From Cercophora sp. LCS_1 (taxonomy: Eukaryota > Ascomycota > Sordariomycetes > Sordariales > Lasiosphaeriaceae): DNA of 64,000 nt. Position 1 is the stretch's first letter. Each line of letters begins with the position of its first letter. The stretch lies in the NCBI GenBank assembly GCA_036250225.1, contig JAPZLL010000032.1, forward strand, positions 248,001-312,000, given 5' to 3'. This document shows positions 43,041-55,800 of the stretch, piece after piece. Position numbers and translations under genes: made by a program. Under the pieces are notes generated by a model. That model had not been told where the DNA came from. It saw only the letters and a program-made list of their open reading frames with translations, and made no database searches.

Positions 43041-46000
43041 GCAGAGTTGCTGGGCAACGGCGGAAGCTGGGGTTTGGGCTTGACCGCACCCATGAGGACA
43101 GTTGTGCCGGGTGACTGAGGCTGGTCCGCGGGTTGACTTCGTCTAAGAGACGAGGTGATGCATGTATTACCTGTTATGGAGTACCGGGAGTTGTGGTTCG
43201 TTTGTGTCTTTTAGGGACCAAGTTTGGGTTTTTGCGCGGCCTCGGAAAAGCATTTGGCCTGGGCAAGTTGTCCATGTATGATACCATGCAAACAAACATA
43301 GCGCATCAGATTGAGATGCACAATTCATCTCGTACACACCAGTCCCCTGCTTCTATCGAAGTTCTTGCTGGAGATGACCTCTTCCCGTCCCAACGACAAT
43401 GTCGTGCGCATGAATCCTCACCGGGCCACCAAGCCTTCAAACGAGCCTCTTTGGGTTCTCGACTCCGAAAGGTTGGCGACCACAGCCGATCATCAGGTAC
43501 TACTGCTGCCGCCCAACACTCCATACTTTCTCCTGGCCGTTCGTGGCCGCTAGTTAGTTCATCCCATCCCGAGCAATAGGAGCCAGCGGTTGGCTCCGAT
43601 GACTTTTCAACATGTCACCCCTGACTTGCAGCTGAGTAGCCCCCATGCTGACCTTGTAGGCCCCCGGCCAAACAAGCACAGCCTTGAAATCTTTACAGTT
43701 TGCTTATTTCCTCCTGTTTGAGCGCTAACACCTCGTCTACCTGGCTGGGTGCGACGTAGAAAAAGCTTGGAGATGTTTGACACATCCAAAATTAGGTAGC
43801 TTTAGAGTTATGCACGACTGGTGCGCCCAAGGATTATTGCTTTTTTTTTCAGGTCGTGAAAATAAGTATCAAGGGTGTAATGTTTCAAAAAGCCCTCGAG
43901 AGGCAGAAGCGTCTCTCCGGGAACATGGAGCTTGGCGATGCCTTTGTGGCAGGTGCTTGGCTATCTTCCAACCGGACAAGGTTTATAATACCGTTGTTCA
44001 ACTTCCCTTCCCCTTGTGGTTTTCTGAGCCTCAGTTATGTTTAATTTGTGAGTTTGGAGATGGCGCCTCTGTACCGAAGTAATCTATCTCGGGACTTTGT
44101 AAGAACGCAAAAGTTTAAGGACGGAGAGTTTGAGGTACAGCTCACAGAGAAAAGATATTTTCGGTAGTTAAATTCTGCAAGCTTATACCGGGTAACCCTT
44201 ATGCTTTCCGCCTCATTACTCATTGAACTGCTGGCTTCAAGAAGTTCAATACTCTGCCGAGGAACTGTTAGTATTTGCAAACGCAATTTTACTATAAAAC
44301 GAGGCACGGCAACTTGAGGGCATCACTGAGCTAACATGCAGACGGACGGAAATCTTTTTGCTGTGCGTGGGATTCGGCACGGCTGGTCTAGGTGAAGAAG
44401 TATATAATGCACTCTACCTCCAGATGAGCTAAATCTTTGCATTAAGACAGAAGAGTAGAAATTCGCAAATGACACATCGTGACAAGTACTTGTGATGTCA
44501 GGATGCTTGTTTTCAACTTAAGCTGAACACAACACATATTGACTATATTCGCTAGCTATTATCTCGATTTCGAATCAACCAATAAATTTTTTCTCTGCTG
44601 CCATTTAACGGGTCTCTAGCACTTACAGCGATATTCTAAGCTCCGTGTAATATCGTTTTATGCCTTGGAAAGTTATAGGAACTCCTTAGAATATTTTGAG
44701 AATGGACAAAAAGCTAGACTTTCTCAAGCGAAATGGGTAAGCTGTTTGGTGATTGTTGCCCACTCCGATGCCACGGGAGGAAGAGATTCGCCTCCCCCAC
44801 GTGGTTTCTGTCGACCAGTTGAATTTCGATACTCACGGGGCCGACCAACATCTCATCCTGAATTGCCTGGCGCCCCTCACCAGCTTGTTTAGTCCCCGAA
44901 CAATAAGGATTCCAAGCGCTTACCCATCAGCCGGAACAACCATGGCTGCGCTGACGTCGGAATGACAACATCGCAAATAACACCCCAGGCATCCAACGTT
45001 TACCTCACACTGAGCCGCAAACTAGATTTCCTCGGAATCCTCGGTCGCGAAACCCTGCAAGGAGGCACTCAGCCAGTAAGGCACGGGATCGGACATTTAG
45101 GGTGCTGCTCCTCTGCGGCGTCTTCTGTTTTTGCCTGCCGGTTCTTTTCGCTATTTCATCATGACGTTCCACAACATGCTTGTTAAATGTGATGGTTAGG
45201 CATCCGTCACACTGCATCAATGCAATCAATGCCAAAAAAGGGGTTGACTTCGGCAAAATTCGCATCATGAAATGTATCAGGAGTACGAATCCCATTGGGG
45301 CTACGGTTTGGAGCTACGTAAAAAAAAAATCTCCTGATGTCGGCAACCGTGGCGAGAGGGTTGCCGTCACACGGCAGGTCCCCGGCAGGTTATACGCACT
45401 GTAAGCGCGGTGCGGGTGCGGTGCGGTGCGGAGCAGGCCGCCGGTCTTCGGCAGCGGATCATGAATTTGGGACGTTGTCACACAGGTAGTAAAAGGGCGT
45501 AAGAGATGTCCGTGGTTCAAGATGCGCAGTGTAACCCCATATCGCGTGATTCCCACACGTGTCTCTGTTCTTTCTTTCCCCTTCTGTTTTGCATCTTTTG
45601 TGGGAAGTGGTGACGTTGTCGGCTCCTGTCCCACGCCGCTGTGATGCCGAGCACACCCCGGCCGGTGGCGTCGACGAATCTCGGCGCTCACAATCGGTGA
45701 AACTCGGGGGAGCGGTCCCTCATCAGCGGTTGCGGCGCGGACGCACGTGGGAAGGGGGAGCGAAGAAGAAAAGAAAAAAAAAAGGTGGCAGTGCGCCAGA
45801 GCGCAACGCGGGAGATCGCTTGGGTGTTGAGCCGCCGCGCCCGTTCCTTCCTCATCAGGGGTCCTAAGAAGCCTGTCCCCTGCGAAGGAGCAACCCCCGT
45901 TGGGCGGTCGGACCCGGGGCTGCTTCCGACGTCATGTGGACATTTTTTTTTCTCTCTCTCTCTCTCTCAACTTTTCCGTCTCTGCTGATTCCTATCTCTC

Positions 46001-48011
46001 GAACAGACCAGAACAGGACCGTGGCCGCGCGAACGGACGCATGTGGGATGGGCAACCGTGTCCGGCGTCGGCCTGGCCGAAATTGTGCTGGAGTGCTTCG
46101 GCCTTGCCCAATCGAGACGGGCTGCTATCGCTTCCGGGCGGAGAACGAGGGCGGGTGGCGCGGGATGGCAAGGGCAACCATGATACGGTTCCCTTTTTCC
46201 CGTCGCTGCCTCCTCCCTCCCTTCCTTCCTTCTGCCATTCTAGAAGCGAGCTGCGCCTGTCCGTCCGTTGCGTGGCAGGGGCCTGCAGCTGACTTGAGCG
46301 CTATAGTCAGGGGTACATCACCCGTGTAATTGGGAGCCAGACCTGCACACCTGCATCTGCAGCAGAGGTCCGAGGCGACCAAGGCGACCACCGGCACAAT
46401 CCGAACGACCATGGGACTAGCGTTTGCGGGACGCGGGGGCAGCAGGCGACACTGACGACGGCGAACGATATGAGTAAGCTCTTAAACCCGTTTGCTGGGT
46501 GCCCCGCCGTGCTGATTCGCTCGTAGCGTGCTGACGGCGAGCATCAGGTGGTATTGCCCTCGCCCTGGGGCTGCCCATCTCCAATAAGGTATTATGTTCT
46601 GGTCCTGATGCAGGGGACTTGGGCCGTTGCACTCTGACGCCATTGCGCGTCGAGTATTGCGTTGCGTTGCGCAGCGCCTGTCAAAGTCCGGGAGCAGATG
46701 GCGACCTGAGTCGATGACGGGACGGGGCTCAAATGCCAAGCACGCCCCAAGCCAAGGCCCTGGGTCTGGACTTGTCTGTTGGTTGCTGCCTTGCTGTCAT
46801 CCCTAAGCCCGGGTGTAGAGTGCCTCGGCGCAGGTAAAAGTACCGTGGGCATTGATATGTTGCCCCTTGGATAGCTTTTTCTTTCTTCCCAGGGGCAGAT
46901 GCAATTCCGGAACAGACGCTCACCGCCTCTGCCGAGACACTAGTCTAAGCCCAGTGGGTTCTTCCCACGGCCCGAGAAAGACGCGCACTAGCACGGCGAG
47001 CTCGCACGAACCCGCTGTCTGTGCCCTGGTCGCGCAGTGCGTTGCAGTGGTGCAGTGCAGTGGAGGGGATGGACGCACCACCCCCTTGCCCCCCGGCGCT
47101 GGTCTGGTGGCCCTCGCTTCCCTCACCGATGCCCACACCCCCCTGCCGCCCGAGGCCGCTGAGGTAACCCTATACTAGGGCCATCCCTATACTGTGTACT
47201 TGCACTGGCCATGTACCGGCGTTGATTATAATTTCTAGCCTCGAGTCTGCTCGTGTAGGGTCACCTGCTGGGTGTTTGCCGAGCGCCGAGCGGCTCCGGC
47301 TTAAAACAGCCTCCGGAGAGTGACCTGTCAACTTTTGTCGAGCTGTTGTTTCCATGTCGCGGGCCACCAAAGCAGGGCACACGTTCTGTTCTGTGCTCAC
47401 CGTCCCGCCATCGTGCATCCTGGCTCTGACACTCGGTAAACATGATGGACCATACCACTGTCTCGGTGCGAGCAGGGCGCAACGAGATAAAAGTCGACGC
47501 CATCCGATGCTTGAATGGCTTGTGTCCCATGCCCGATGCGTTCATCCGTATCTGTGGCGAGACTGTCGACACTTTGTTTACGTCTCTCCTGACCCCTGAC
47601 TTTTGTTTCGCATCGACCATCCTTCGCATTATCTTCCCCTGGTCGCGGATGTTGATTGCCCGGGTAACACTAGGCCCAGAATAGCCATAAAGGCCTTTGA
47701 TATCTCGAGTCTGTCGGGTCAGATCATTGGTGCATCTCGGGGCTCACTTGCCTCAACCGTGACGACTAGATCGCGGGTGGGAAGGGTCAAAGCATCGATC
47801 CGCAGGGACCGCCTGCTCATCCGCGCAACGCAAGCCACTGACGGGAAGGATCGATCATCCTGGCTCGAGGATCACTGACCTTGTCCATCGCCGTCGTCTT
47901 CCAGGACAAACCACTTCATCTGTCGACAGTCATAACCATCCCAACTCGTAGTCAACCTAGAACACCAACGTCAGCGTCGACATCAACATCGACATCAATA
48001 TCATCGTCATC
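43041..48011. other. 5-kb region without a convincing gene
   Basis: Between ISU1 and the peptidase. The first 900 bp are ISU1 downstream sequence; 44040-44740 is AT-rich with many stops; 45750-45790 and 45943-45968 carry A and T/TC runs; the last 300 bp are a leader rich in ATC/CATCA units. The longest frames (43133-43579, 45934-46329) are low-complexity or motif-free. The span could hold a long 5' regulatory region, a noncoding RNA or decayed transposon sequence. Confidence 0.45.
45951..45968 (+). repeat. (TC)n microsatellite
   Basis: About nine TC units follow an eight-T run. It is a simple repeat. Confidence 0.85.
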
Positions 48012-49526
48012 ATGCCTCCCCCAGAATGGACCAACATCCAACCAGCACTCCTAGACTCAGTCGTAGTCTCTGAGTATGGGGGGCGGTATTCCGCCCCAGA
48101 CCCCGAACCTCACAAAGGCAGTTCCAATCTCACATTCCAATTCCGCGTCCCGCTCATCTACGACCACACAAAAACCGCCCCTTCGACGCTGACCATTAAC
48201 GCAACCCTCATTCACAACCCCCCTGACACCTCGCACACCACCATCAGCATATCCCACATCTCATACTGGAAAACGCTAATCCGGCGTCCTCTCCTCTACC
48301 TCTGCGGCGGTCCTGGCGATGGCAACAACCCGGTTCGCATCCCCGACCTCAACCGCCTCGCCCTAGCCCAAGGCTACCAGATCCTCTACGTCGACTACCG
48401 CGGCACCGGCGGCAGCCGTCCCTTGCTATCAGGATCCCATCTCGCAACATTCACTTCCGCCTCCGAACGCGCAAACTACATTGCCCAATTCCGCCAAGAC
48501 AACATCGCCCGCGACCTCGAAGCCATCCGCCTCTGCCTCGCGAAGCACACGTCCAAGACGACGCTCCGGTTCACGCTGCTCGGCCAATCCTTTGGCGGCT
48601 GGATCGCGCTGACATATCTCTCGTTCTTGCCAAGTTCACTAGAAGGCGTGTACTTGACTGCCGGGTTAGCACCCGTTGGACGGACACCAACAGAGGTGTA
48701 CAATCGGTTGTATCAGCGGGTTATTGAGCGGAACGAGATGTACTACCGCCTGTATCCAGGTGATGCGGAGCACTTGCGGCAGGTGGTGAAGCATTTGCGG
48801 GGAAACGAGTACGAGTTTCGCGTTGATGGGTCTAAGGGACGGCACAGGCTGACGGCGCAGACGCTCATGACGCTGGGGCGGTGCTTTGGGGGAAACGGAG
48901 CGAAGGGCATGGAGAGGGTGCATGCGCTGGTCGAGATGATGGTGAGGGATGTGATTGGGGGCGGGGCGCTGACTGAGGAGACGGTGGCCGAGTATGCGGC
49001 GCTGCAGATGGGCGGGAAGAAGGGGGTGGGCTTTCGCTTGCATGAGAGGCCGTTGTATGGGGTGCTGCATGAGGGGATTTATTGTTGTGAGCCAGGCGTT
49101 GTGTCGGGGTGGGCGGCGGAGAGGGTGGGCAAGGTGATGGGCGACGAGTTTGGATGGCTGAGGGACGGGTGGGAGAGTCGTAGGGGCAGGCTCTTCTTCT
49201 CGGGCGAGATGGTGTTTCCGTTCATGTTGGAGGCTGCGGGGTCGGAGCTCAGTGCGTTTAGGGAGGCGGCGGAGCTGTTGGCCCGGAAGGACGATTGGCC
49301 AGCGCTGTATGACGAGGGGCAGCTGGCGAGGAATAAGGTTCCCGTGAGGGCGGTTGCTTATCGGGACGACATGTATGTCGACTTTGACCTCTCGGTCGAG
49401 ACGGGGAGGAAGATGAAGAATTGCGTTGTGCTGGAGGGAAAGAAGCACTGGGGACACGGGGCGGTAAAGGCGGCGGAGACGGCAACGGAGGTTTTGGAAA
49501 CGCTGTTTGGCATTCGGAGGCTTTAG
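48012..49526 (+). CDS. Prolyl aminopeptidase-type alpha/beta hydrolase
   Basis: A single exon of 504 residues with an ATG after an ATC-repeat leader. LLYLCGGPGDGNNP is the HGGPG-like oxyanion motif, LYVDYRGTGGSRPL follows it, and LLGQSFGGWIALTYLSFLP holds the nucleophilic Ser (GQSFGG). The late VAYRDDMYVDFDLS and KKHWGHGAVKAAE supply the likely Asp and His of the triad. The order and length match fungal proline iminopeptidases of the S33 group, which release N-terminal Pro from peptides; the usual HGGPG starts with Cys here (CGGPG). No signal peptide is seen, so it is probably cytosolic. Confidence 0.88.
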   Translation: MPPPEWTNIQPALLDSVVVSEYGGRYSAPDPEPHKGSSNLTFQFRVPLIYDHTKTAPSTLTINATLIHNPPDTSHTTISISHISYWKTLIRRPLLYLCGGPGDGNNPVRIPDLNRLALAQGYQILYVDYRGTGGSRPLLSGSHLATFTSASERANYIAQFRQDNIARDLEAIRLCLAKHTSKTTLRFTLLGQSFGGWIALTYLSFLPSSLEGVYLTAGLAPVGRTPTEVYNRLYQRVIERNEMYYRLYPGDAEHLRQVVKHLRGNEYEFRVDGSKGRHRLTAQTLMTLGRCFGGNGAKGMERVHALVEMMVRDVIGGGALTEETVAEYAALQMGGKKGVGFRLHERPLYGVLHEGIYCCEPGVVSGWAAERVGKVMGDEFGWLRDGWESRRGRLFFSGEMVFPFMLEAAGSELSAFREAAELLARKDDWPALYDEGQLARNKVPVRAVAYRDDMYVDFDLSVETGRKMKNCVVLEGKKHWGHGAVKAAETATEVLETLFGIRRL

Positions 49527-50256
49527 TCTAGGATTGGAAGGGACCGGTCTGGTGCAATACCCCTTGGAGCCTATATAGTTACGGGCAGCTGGGAGTTTAG
49601 CGTTGTCGTCGTTTTCATGCACTCAATTGAGTCGATTCTCATCGCAGGCGTCAAATGTGAGTGGGAGGGGGCGTCGTCAATCTTGGCTTCGCGCTGTCGC
49701 CAGTGCTTGCCGCTCGTGTGCTCCCGCCCCGGATTCGTCTCGGCCCGTGTTCCCAAATCGGAAGTCGCGAAACCTGCAAGTGACGGTTCTTCGCGAGTCG
49801 GGCAGTGGAATGCAGGACTTGTCGGTCAGCCGACCACCTCCCTGCCGCTTGCCGCGAGCCACGCCCACTGGCGGTCACCAGCAGTTCGGGCAGGCGCGCG
49901 TTCGCGAGTGGCCACAGGGGTTCACGACCCGGACCCACCGACCTGAAAACTCTCATGATTCAACTCCGACGCAAGCCGCTCTTCTTTCTCCCCCAAACAT
50001 CTTGCCTTTGGAATTGCCTGGATGCATTCTTGAAAACAGCTTCGATTACCACGAATTTTGGATCGAAATGTACGAATTGACCCCTTGCACATCCTCCGCA
50101 TGCCCCGCCGCTCCCGTCTGCTGAACCCCTAGCTGACGTCATGGATGGAGCACCGATACAGTGGTTATCGCCCTAATATTACAGCGGAAGCAAGCGCTGC
50201 TGGCAGGTCCCCTTTGTGCTGTATGATCGACCTGTTGAACAGGCACACAATCGACC
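49527..50256. other. Intergenic region
   Basis: About 730 bp between two plus-strand genes. Overlapping frames on both strands (49603-50124, 49651-49956) show no motifs. It is probably terminator and promoter sequence. Confidence 0.6.
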
Positions 50257-51996
50257 ATGTCCAACAACGAACCCGACCGCCACGAGGCCGAGATCATATC
50301 GGAACACCTCCCCGCGGGCTACACGGCCGAGTTTGATGGCGTCCTGAACCCCAATCGCACCGATGGCCCCTCGACGACGTCGCGGAGCGTCAGCCAGACG
50401 CCGTCGATGGAGGAGTCGTCGCTGAAGCTGCAGGGCGGCGACATCCACCGCGATCTGTTCAAGCTGCCGGCCGCCGCCCGATCGCAGTTACACAAGCGCG
50501 CTGCCACGTTCCACAACCCCCGCGACCTGCAGTCATCCGACGATGGTATTGGCGTTGGCGACCTGCTTGCTCCGAACGGATTCCGGAGGGAGTTTCTGCG
50601 CCAGGCGCGGGGTCACGACTTTATGGCGGCCAGGTTGCCAATCACCCGGAATTTTGTCGAGTTTCTGGACTTGTACGGTGACTTTGCTGGCGAGGATCTC
50701 GCTGACTCGGACGAGGAGGCTATTTCTGACGAGGAAGAGGACGAACAAGAGCCGAGCGAGAGGACGGCCCTTCTCGGGCGTCGGGCGACGGCTAGGGCGG
50801 CGAGAGCGGCGCGGTCAGCTAATGCCGGGACGACCAAGACGTTTTTTACGCTGCTCAAGGCGTTTGTTGGGACGGGCATCATGTTTCTGCCCAATGCGTT
50901 CAACAACGGCGGTCTCCTGTTCTCGTCGGTGGCCATGGTGGTTGTGTCTGCCATCACCATGGTGGCCTTCCACCTCTTGTTGGAGTGCAAGAAGAAGTAT
51001 GGGGGTGGATACGGCGAGCTTGGAAACACGATTGTCGGCGAGAAAATGCGGAACCTGATCCTGGGGTCAATTGCCTTGTCACAGCTCGGCTTCGTCTGTG
51101 CCGGCATAGTATTTGTCGCCGAGAATCTCCTCACGTTCCTCAACGCCGTGACTCAGGGACGCAGCCCGCTTTCGATCGGGGGTCTCATTGCGGTTCAGAT
51201 CATCTTGCTGGTACCGCTGTCGTGGATCCGCAACATCTCCAAGCTGGGCGCGGCTGCCATGGTTGCAGACGCTTGCATTCTCTTTGGCGTCACATACATT
51301 TACCAGTACGACTTTGCCGCGCTTGCCGCAGAGGGTCTACACAAGACGGTCGTCATGTTCAACCCGGAGAAGTACACTCTGATGATCGGCGCCTCTATTT
51401 TCACCTTTGAGGGCATCGGTCTGATCCTTCCCATCCAAGCGTCGATGGCCAAGCCGGAGCGGTTCGAGTGGCTCCTCGGTGTCGTCATGCTTATCATCAC
51501 GGTAGTCTTCACCTCAGTCGGTGCCTTGTGCTACGCCGTCTTTGGTCAGTTTACACAAGTTGAAGTCATCAACAACTTTCCACAGGACAGCAAGGTCGTC
51601 AACGCGGTCCAGTTTCTGTACTCGGTTGCTGTGCTTGTTGGGACGCCCGTCCAGCTGTTCCCGGCACTGCGTATTCTCGAGGGCAAGATCTTTGGTCATC
51701 GGTCCGGGAAGCGAAGTCTGCGCACCAAGTGGAACAAGAACGCCTTTCGGGTTGGAGTTCTCACCTTCTGCGGCGCCATCTCCATTTTGGGGACAGGGAA
51801 TCTTGACAAGTTTGTCGCCCTCATTGGATCGGTTGCTTGCGTCCCGTTGGTGTACATTTACCCAGCGTATCTCCACTATGTGGGAGTTGCATCGACGGGC
51901 TGGGCCAAGACTGGCGATGTTGTCATGATGGTGTTGGGTGTGGTGTGCATGATTTTCACAACGACTGTAACGATTATCAGCAGCTTCATAAGTTAG
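50257..51996 (+). CDS. avt3: AVT3-like vacuolar amino-acid transporter
   Basis: A single exon of 579 residues. A hydrophilic 190-residue N-terminus with acidic stretches (DSDEEAISDEEEDEQEPSER) precedes the transporter domain, which opens with TFFTLLKAFVGTGIMFLPNA, the hallmark of the AAAP family (Aa_trans). Ten to eleven membrane segments follow, including ASIFTFEGIGLILPIQASMA and SILGTGNLDKFVALIGSVAC. N-terminal length and the FVGTGIMFLPNAF sequence point to the Avt3/Avt4 branch, which exports neutral amino acids from the vacuole. Which amino acids it carries is not predictable. It lies downstream of the aminopeptidase; both fit nitrogen recycling, though no operon logic applies. Confidence 0.88.
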   Translation: MSNNEPDRHEAEIISEHLPAGYTAEFDGVLNPNRTDGPSTTSRSVSQTPSMEESSLKLQGGDIHRDLFKLPAAARSQLHKRAATFHNPRDLQSSDDGIGVGDLLAPNGFRREFLRQARGHDFMAARLPITRNFVEFLDLYGDFAGEDLADSDEEAISDEEEDEQEPSERTALLGRRATARAARAARSANAGTTKTFFTLLKAFVGTGIMFLPNAFNNGGLLFSSVAMVVVSAITMVAFHLLLECKKKYGGGYGELGNTIVGEKMRNLILGSIALSQLGFVCAGIVFVAENLLTFLNAVTQGRSPLSIGGLIAVQIILLVPLSWIRNISKLGAAAMVADACILFGVTYIYQYDFAALAAEGLHKTVVMFNPEKYTLMIGASIFTFEGIGLILPIQASMAKPERFEWLLGVVMLIITVVFTSVGALCYAVFGQFTQVEVINNFPQDSKVVNAVQFLYSVAVLVGTPVQLFPALRILEGKIFGHRSGKRSLRTKWNKNAFRVGVLTFCGAISILGTGNLDKFVALIGSVACVPLVYIYPAYLHYVGVASTGWAKTGDVVMMVLGVVCMIFTTTVTIISSFIS

Positions 51997-52823
51997 ATGG
52001 CGCCCGCCTGGTACGGGATGCGAATAGGCTTTTGGATATAGATTGATGAACTTGGTTATAGTGTAGTCTTTCGTCCGGAATTTCAGTGGTTTTGCTGACG
52101 CTTTTTGGTAGTAGTATCTTGCGACTTTGACAGACTTTGAAACAGTAGGCAATATGCCATCTTTGTCCAATATTCGTTTGAAGACCTGGGCTAAGACGAT
52201 CCGTCTTGACCTTGCGCTCTGTGTCAAAGGGGCCGATGTCAGCCTTGCATCTCCAATTCGGACCACCTTCAACATCACAGCCTCGCAACTGCTGCCGTCG
52301 TGGTCCAATCTCAACGACACCAATACATCCCCAGGTGATGATTTCGGAAGGGCCACTGTACTGATTCTGCACCAAGCCCTATGCGATGTTCAAGCTGACT
52401 TCTTTGAAGCATCCTATATTTAGATCGCCGCGGCACATGCCCTTGTTGTTTCGACAAACAGCGACACGCCACACAATGAAAACACATGACCACAAAGGTG
52501 GATTTTCCACATCTCCAATGGGACGACAAAGCTGAGAGGGTAGTTGGACTGTCTTAGCCTTTCTGACATTTCGGCTGTCACTCAATTCGCCTTGCCTCTT
52601 GCGCCTCCCAGTTGATCTTTCAACACCGCTCGCTGGCGACACGCTTTTGCACTTGGGCAACCGTCACCAGAGCGCGACTTGCCTCGTCCTCCTCGATTCG
52701 CCGCCAGAGACCGGTCGGCTACCGCCCCGAAGCGCTACGGCGAACACGCCACCCACTCGACCTCGCAGACCACGTCCTCCCCTCAGTCCCGTGTCCTTCA
52801 ACACCAACCCCATTACAACAACC
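51997..52823. other. Intergenic region
   Basis: About 830 bp. The frame of the next gene is open back to 52599, but its first suitable ATG is at 52824 and the sequence before it reads like a C/T-rich leader. Nothing else is supportable. Confidence 0.6.
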
Positions 52824-55800
52824 ATGTCAAGGCCTCATCAAGCATGCGAAGAACTCCCTCTTCCTCCCTCGCCCAAACACCCGCCGGGTCCCTCCACCCT
52901 CGGCATCCCGCCCCTGGCGGACCTCTACATAGACCACACCCAAGTCAGCGCTTTCCTCGAATACAACCGCATCCCCATCGACGATGTTGACCTCCACTGG
53001 CATCCCGACGGTACATCTCGTCACATCAATGACCGTCCCCGATTACACGTCATCCAATGTCCTGATAACCTTCACCCTGCTTCCTTGCGAGGCAAAAGGG
53101 TGCGAATAGAAGGTAATCAGACATCCGAGTTCAACCGTATTTACATTGGCGAGTGCGAAGCCGGGGCGTTTCTCGCATATGCGAGTGCTCAAACACAAGC
53201 ACGGTTCCCGGATGAACCGTACTGGGACGTTGAGGGGCGGCCGAACCCGTGGATCAGGGAGTTTGTGCAGTGGGATGCTGGCGGGAGGTTGACGGAGATT
53301 AAGGAGGTGGGGTTTCATGTGCTGCGGGCGCCGAGAGAGCAGAGGGTTGAGTCGAGGTTGTTTGTGGGCGAGGGCGGGGTGGCGAGACGGTATGAGGATG
53401 GCGAGAGGTATGTCTCTCCTGAGATGTTGGAAGAGGGCTTTGAATGGAAGGGAGTGGAAGAGGAGGTGGCTCAAATGCTGGTTGGGGATAATGAAAATGA
53501 GATGAACAAGGCAATCGATACGGCGGTGAAGGATGCGCTGGAGAAGGAGGCGGGCGGGCGGTCGACGAGGTTTCCGGTGTGTCTGCAGGAAGCTGCCAAG
53601 GAATATGCGAGGTTGAGGGGTGACAGGGTGGATGATGTCAGCAAGACGGGGGTGCGCATGATCCATTGGGGCTTGTTGATTGCGGCGAACACCCCTGAGG
53701 ATGGTCATGCTATGTGGACGAAGGGGTATGAGGCGCCGGCGGCACGATGGGGCTGGAAGCCGCTGCCCAAAGATGCCATGGAAGAAGTTACGCCATGCAC
53801 TCCTCCACGACGGCCTTACTCCGAAATTAGTTCCAGCTCAGGCTCCCAGAGGTTACGATTTACACCAAAGACTTCAGAGTTCCGAAACCCAAAGCTACAC
53901 TTCCCAGTCACGGCGTCTCGTCTGCGTTTCTTACCTGATCCGAAACCTCTCACTTTGCCAGCTCCGCTCTCACCACGCAGGAATCGGCTTTTCGGTACGC
54001 CGGGTGGTTACCGCGAGCCCCTTTCCTCATTCCCCGGAAGTCTAGAGTCACAGCCTCGGACACAACCTTGGTTTTCTCCCGCAAGATCAATGAATGTGCC
54101 TCAGCCCTCGGTGAAGGTGACGACAGGATCGAGCTTCGCTCCTGCGTCAAAGACGGAGCAAGTAGTTTCATCTGTCGAACGGAAAATACAGGAAAGAGAA
54201 GGTTCAAAACGCTTGGCAAGGGACTGGAGACGTGAGGGTAGGGAAGAATATAGGAAAGGGTTGAGGGGAGAATTGCCACAGGAGTAGGAGTCAGAGAAAA
54301 CAGCGGCTGAGAGACTAGAAGCATGGCGGTCCTGGTGTAAGGAACGTGGGCTTTCATCGGCGGGCTTGAGGAACCTCGAAAGCAATGATGGCCAAGGCGA
54401 CAACCCGAAGACAGATGCTCGACCAAATGAAGCTGGCGTACCTCTTTCGCTGATTGACGATTCGGGCAAGCCTCTTTCGTCTACCCATCCGGGATCACCG
54501 GTGACCGGTCCTGGCGATAACCCGACAGCATTCGTCGTGGAAGACAACAAGCCGAAGCTATTCCCTCTTGTTGCCGACCGCTCAAAGCCAAGCCATGAGA
54601 GACGCCGCTCATACAGCCCACCACCGAGCCCGGATCCAGATGCTGGCCACCAGATCAGAGTTGAGTACAACAACGGCGTTCCCCAGCCCATTTCCGTGCT
54701 TGACACCACCGGAAAACCGTTTACCAGAATCCGCATCCTCGACCAAAACGGCACTGTCCATCACGAATATCTCGCCCCAAATACCCTCGAAGGCGCCGCA
54801 GCTAGAGGCCTCTTTGACAATCCCGACCTCGGATGCTGCGGACCGGAACTTGTCTACGACGATAACCCAGCCATCGTCATCCAGCATGGCAGCAAGAAAC
54901 TCCCATTCACTCTCAACCATCTCTGCGGAGTGCCCTACGTCCTCATTACCCTCAACGATGCCACTCACAAGCATGACGTCCCTGAGACGCCACTCAAACA
55001 GCCAAAACCCACATTTACCACGCCTCCTACACCTCCACGCTCCTCCTCTCCATCTCCCTCATACACAACCCTGACCCGCCCTCTCTGGATGTCCCACTTT
55101 CTCACCTCAACCCTCTCGCCAGGCCAGTTACCCCCAGACACACCAAACTGGAACGCCGAAATCGCCCTCGCAACCATGTCCTTTCTAAAGTTCTACATCC
55201 GTCTCATCATCTCATTTACAACCCACCGCGGCAACCCTGACAACACGCCCCTCCTCCCATGCTTTTCCACTGCACACCCGGACCACGCCATACGAATCGA
55301 GCGAATCGTAATCGAACATGCAATGTGGTGTCTCCATTCAGGCAAAGACTTACCTCTTGATGTGATGCACGTTATTGTGACAACTGGGATTCAACGCGGT
55401 ACAGTGCGAGAGACCAGAGGTTGGAGAGGTGAAGTGGGCATTGATGAGGTTGTTTATGGCGGTGGGTATGATGTGGGGGAGTTGCTGGGGGATGTGACGC
55501 GTGGCTGGTTGGGGGAGGTGGTGTTGGGAGAGATGTATGTGGTTTGTGGGAAGCTGGGGAGGGTGGTTGCGAGAGAGATGGTGGGGAGGATGAGGGGTGT
55601 TGTTGGAGAGGGGATGGGGCAGTGGGCTGGGGCACTGATGGTGAGGAATGCGGAGAAGCAGGAGGGTGTGATGGGAACGGCGGTCGGAGAGGAAAGGGGG
55701 GCTGAAGCTCCAGAAATTGGAGAGGGGGCAGGGGCTGGGGCTGGGGCTGAGGTGCCTGCGGTTGAGAAGTCGAAGGCAGACTATAGCATGCCAGGGGGTT

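Noticed and set aside
48666..49622. 318-residue minus-strand frame
   Set aside because: It lies antisense to the aminopeptidase coding region, is rich in Pro/His/Arg from GC-rich codons and has no motif.
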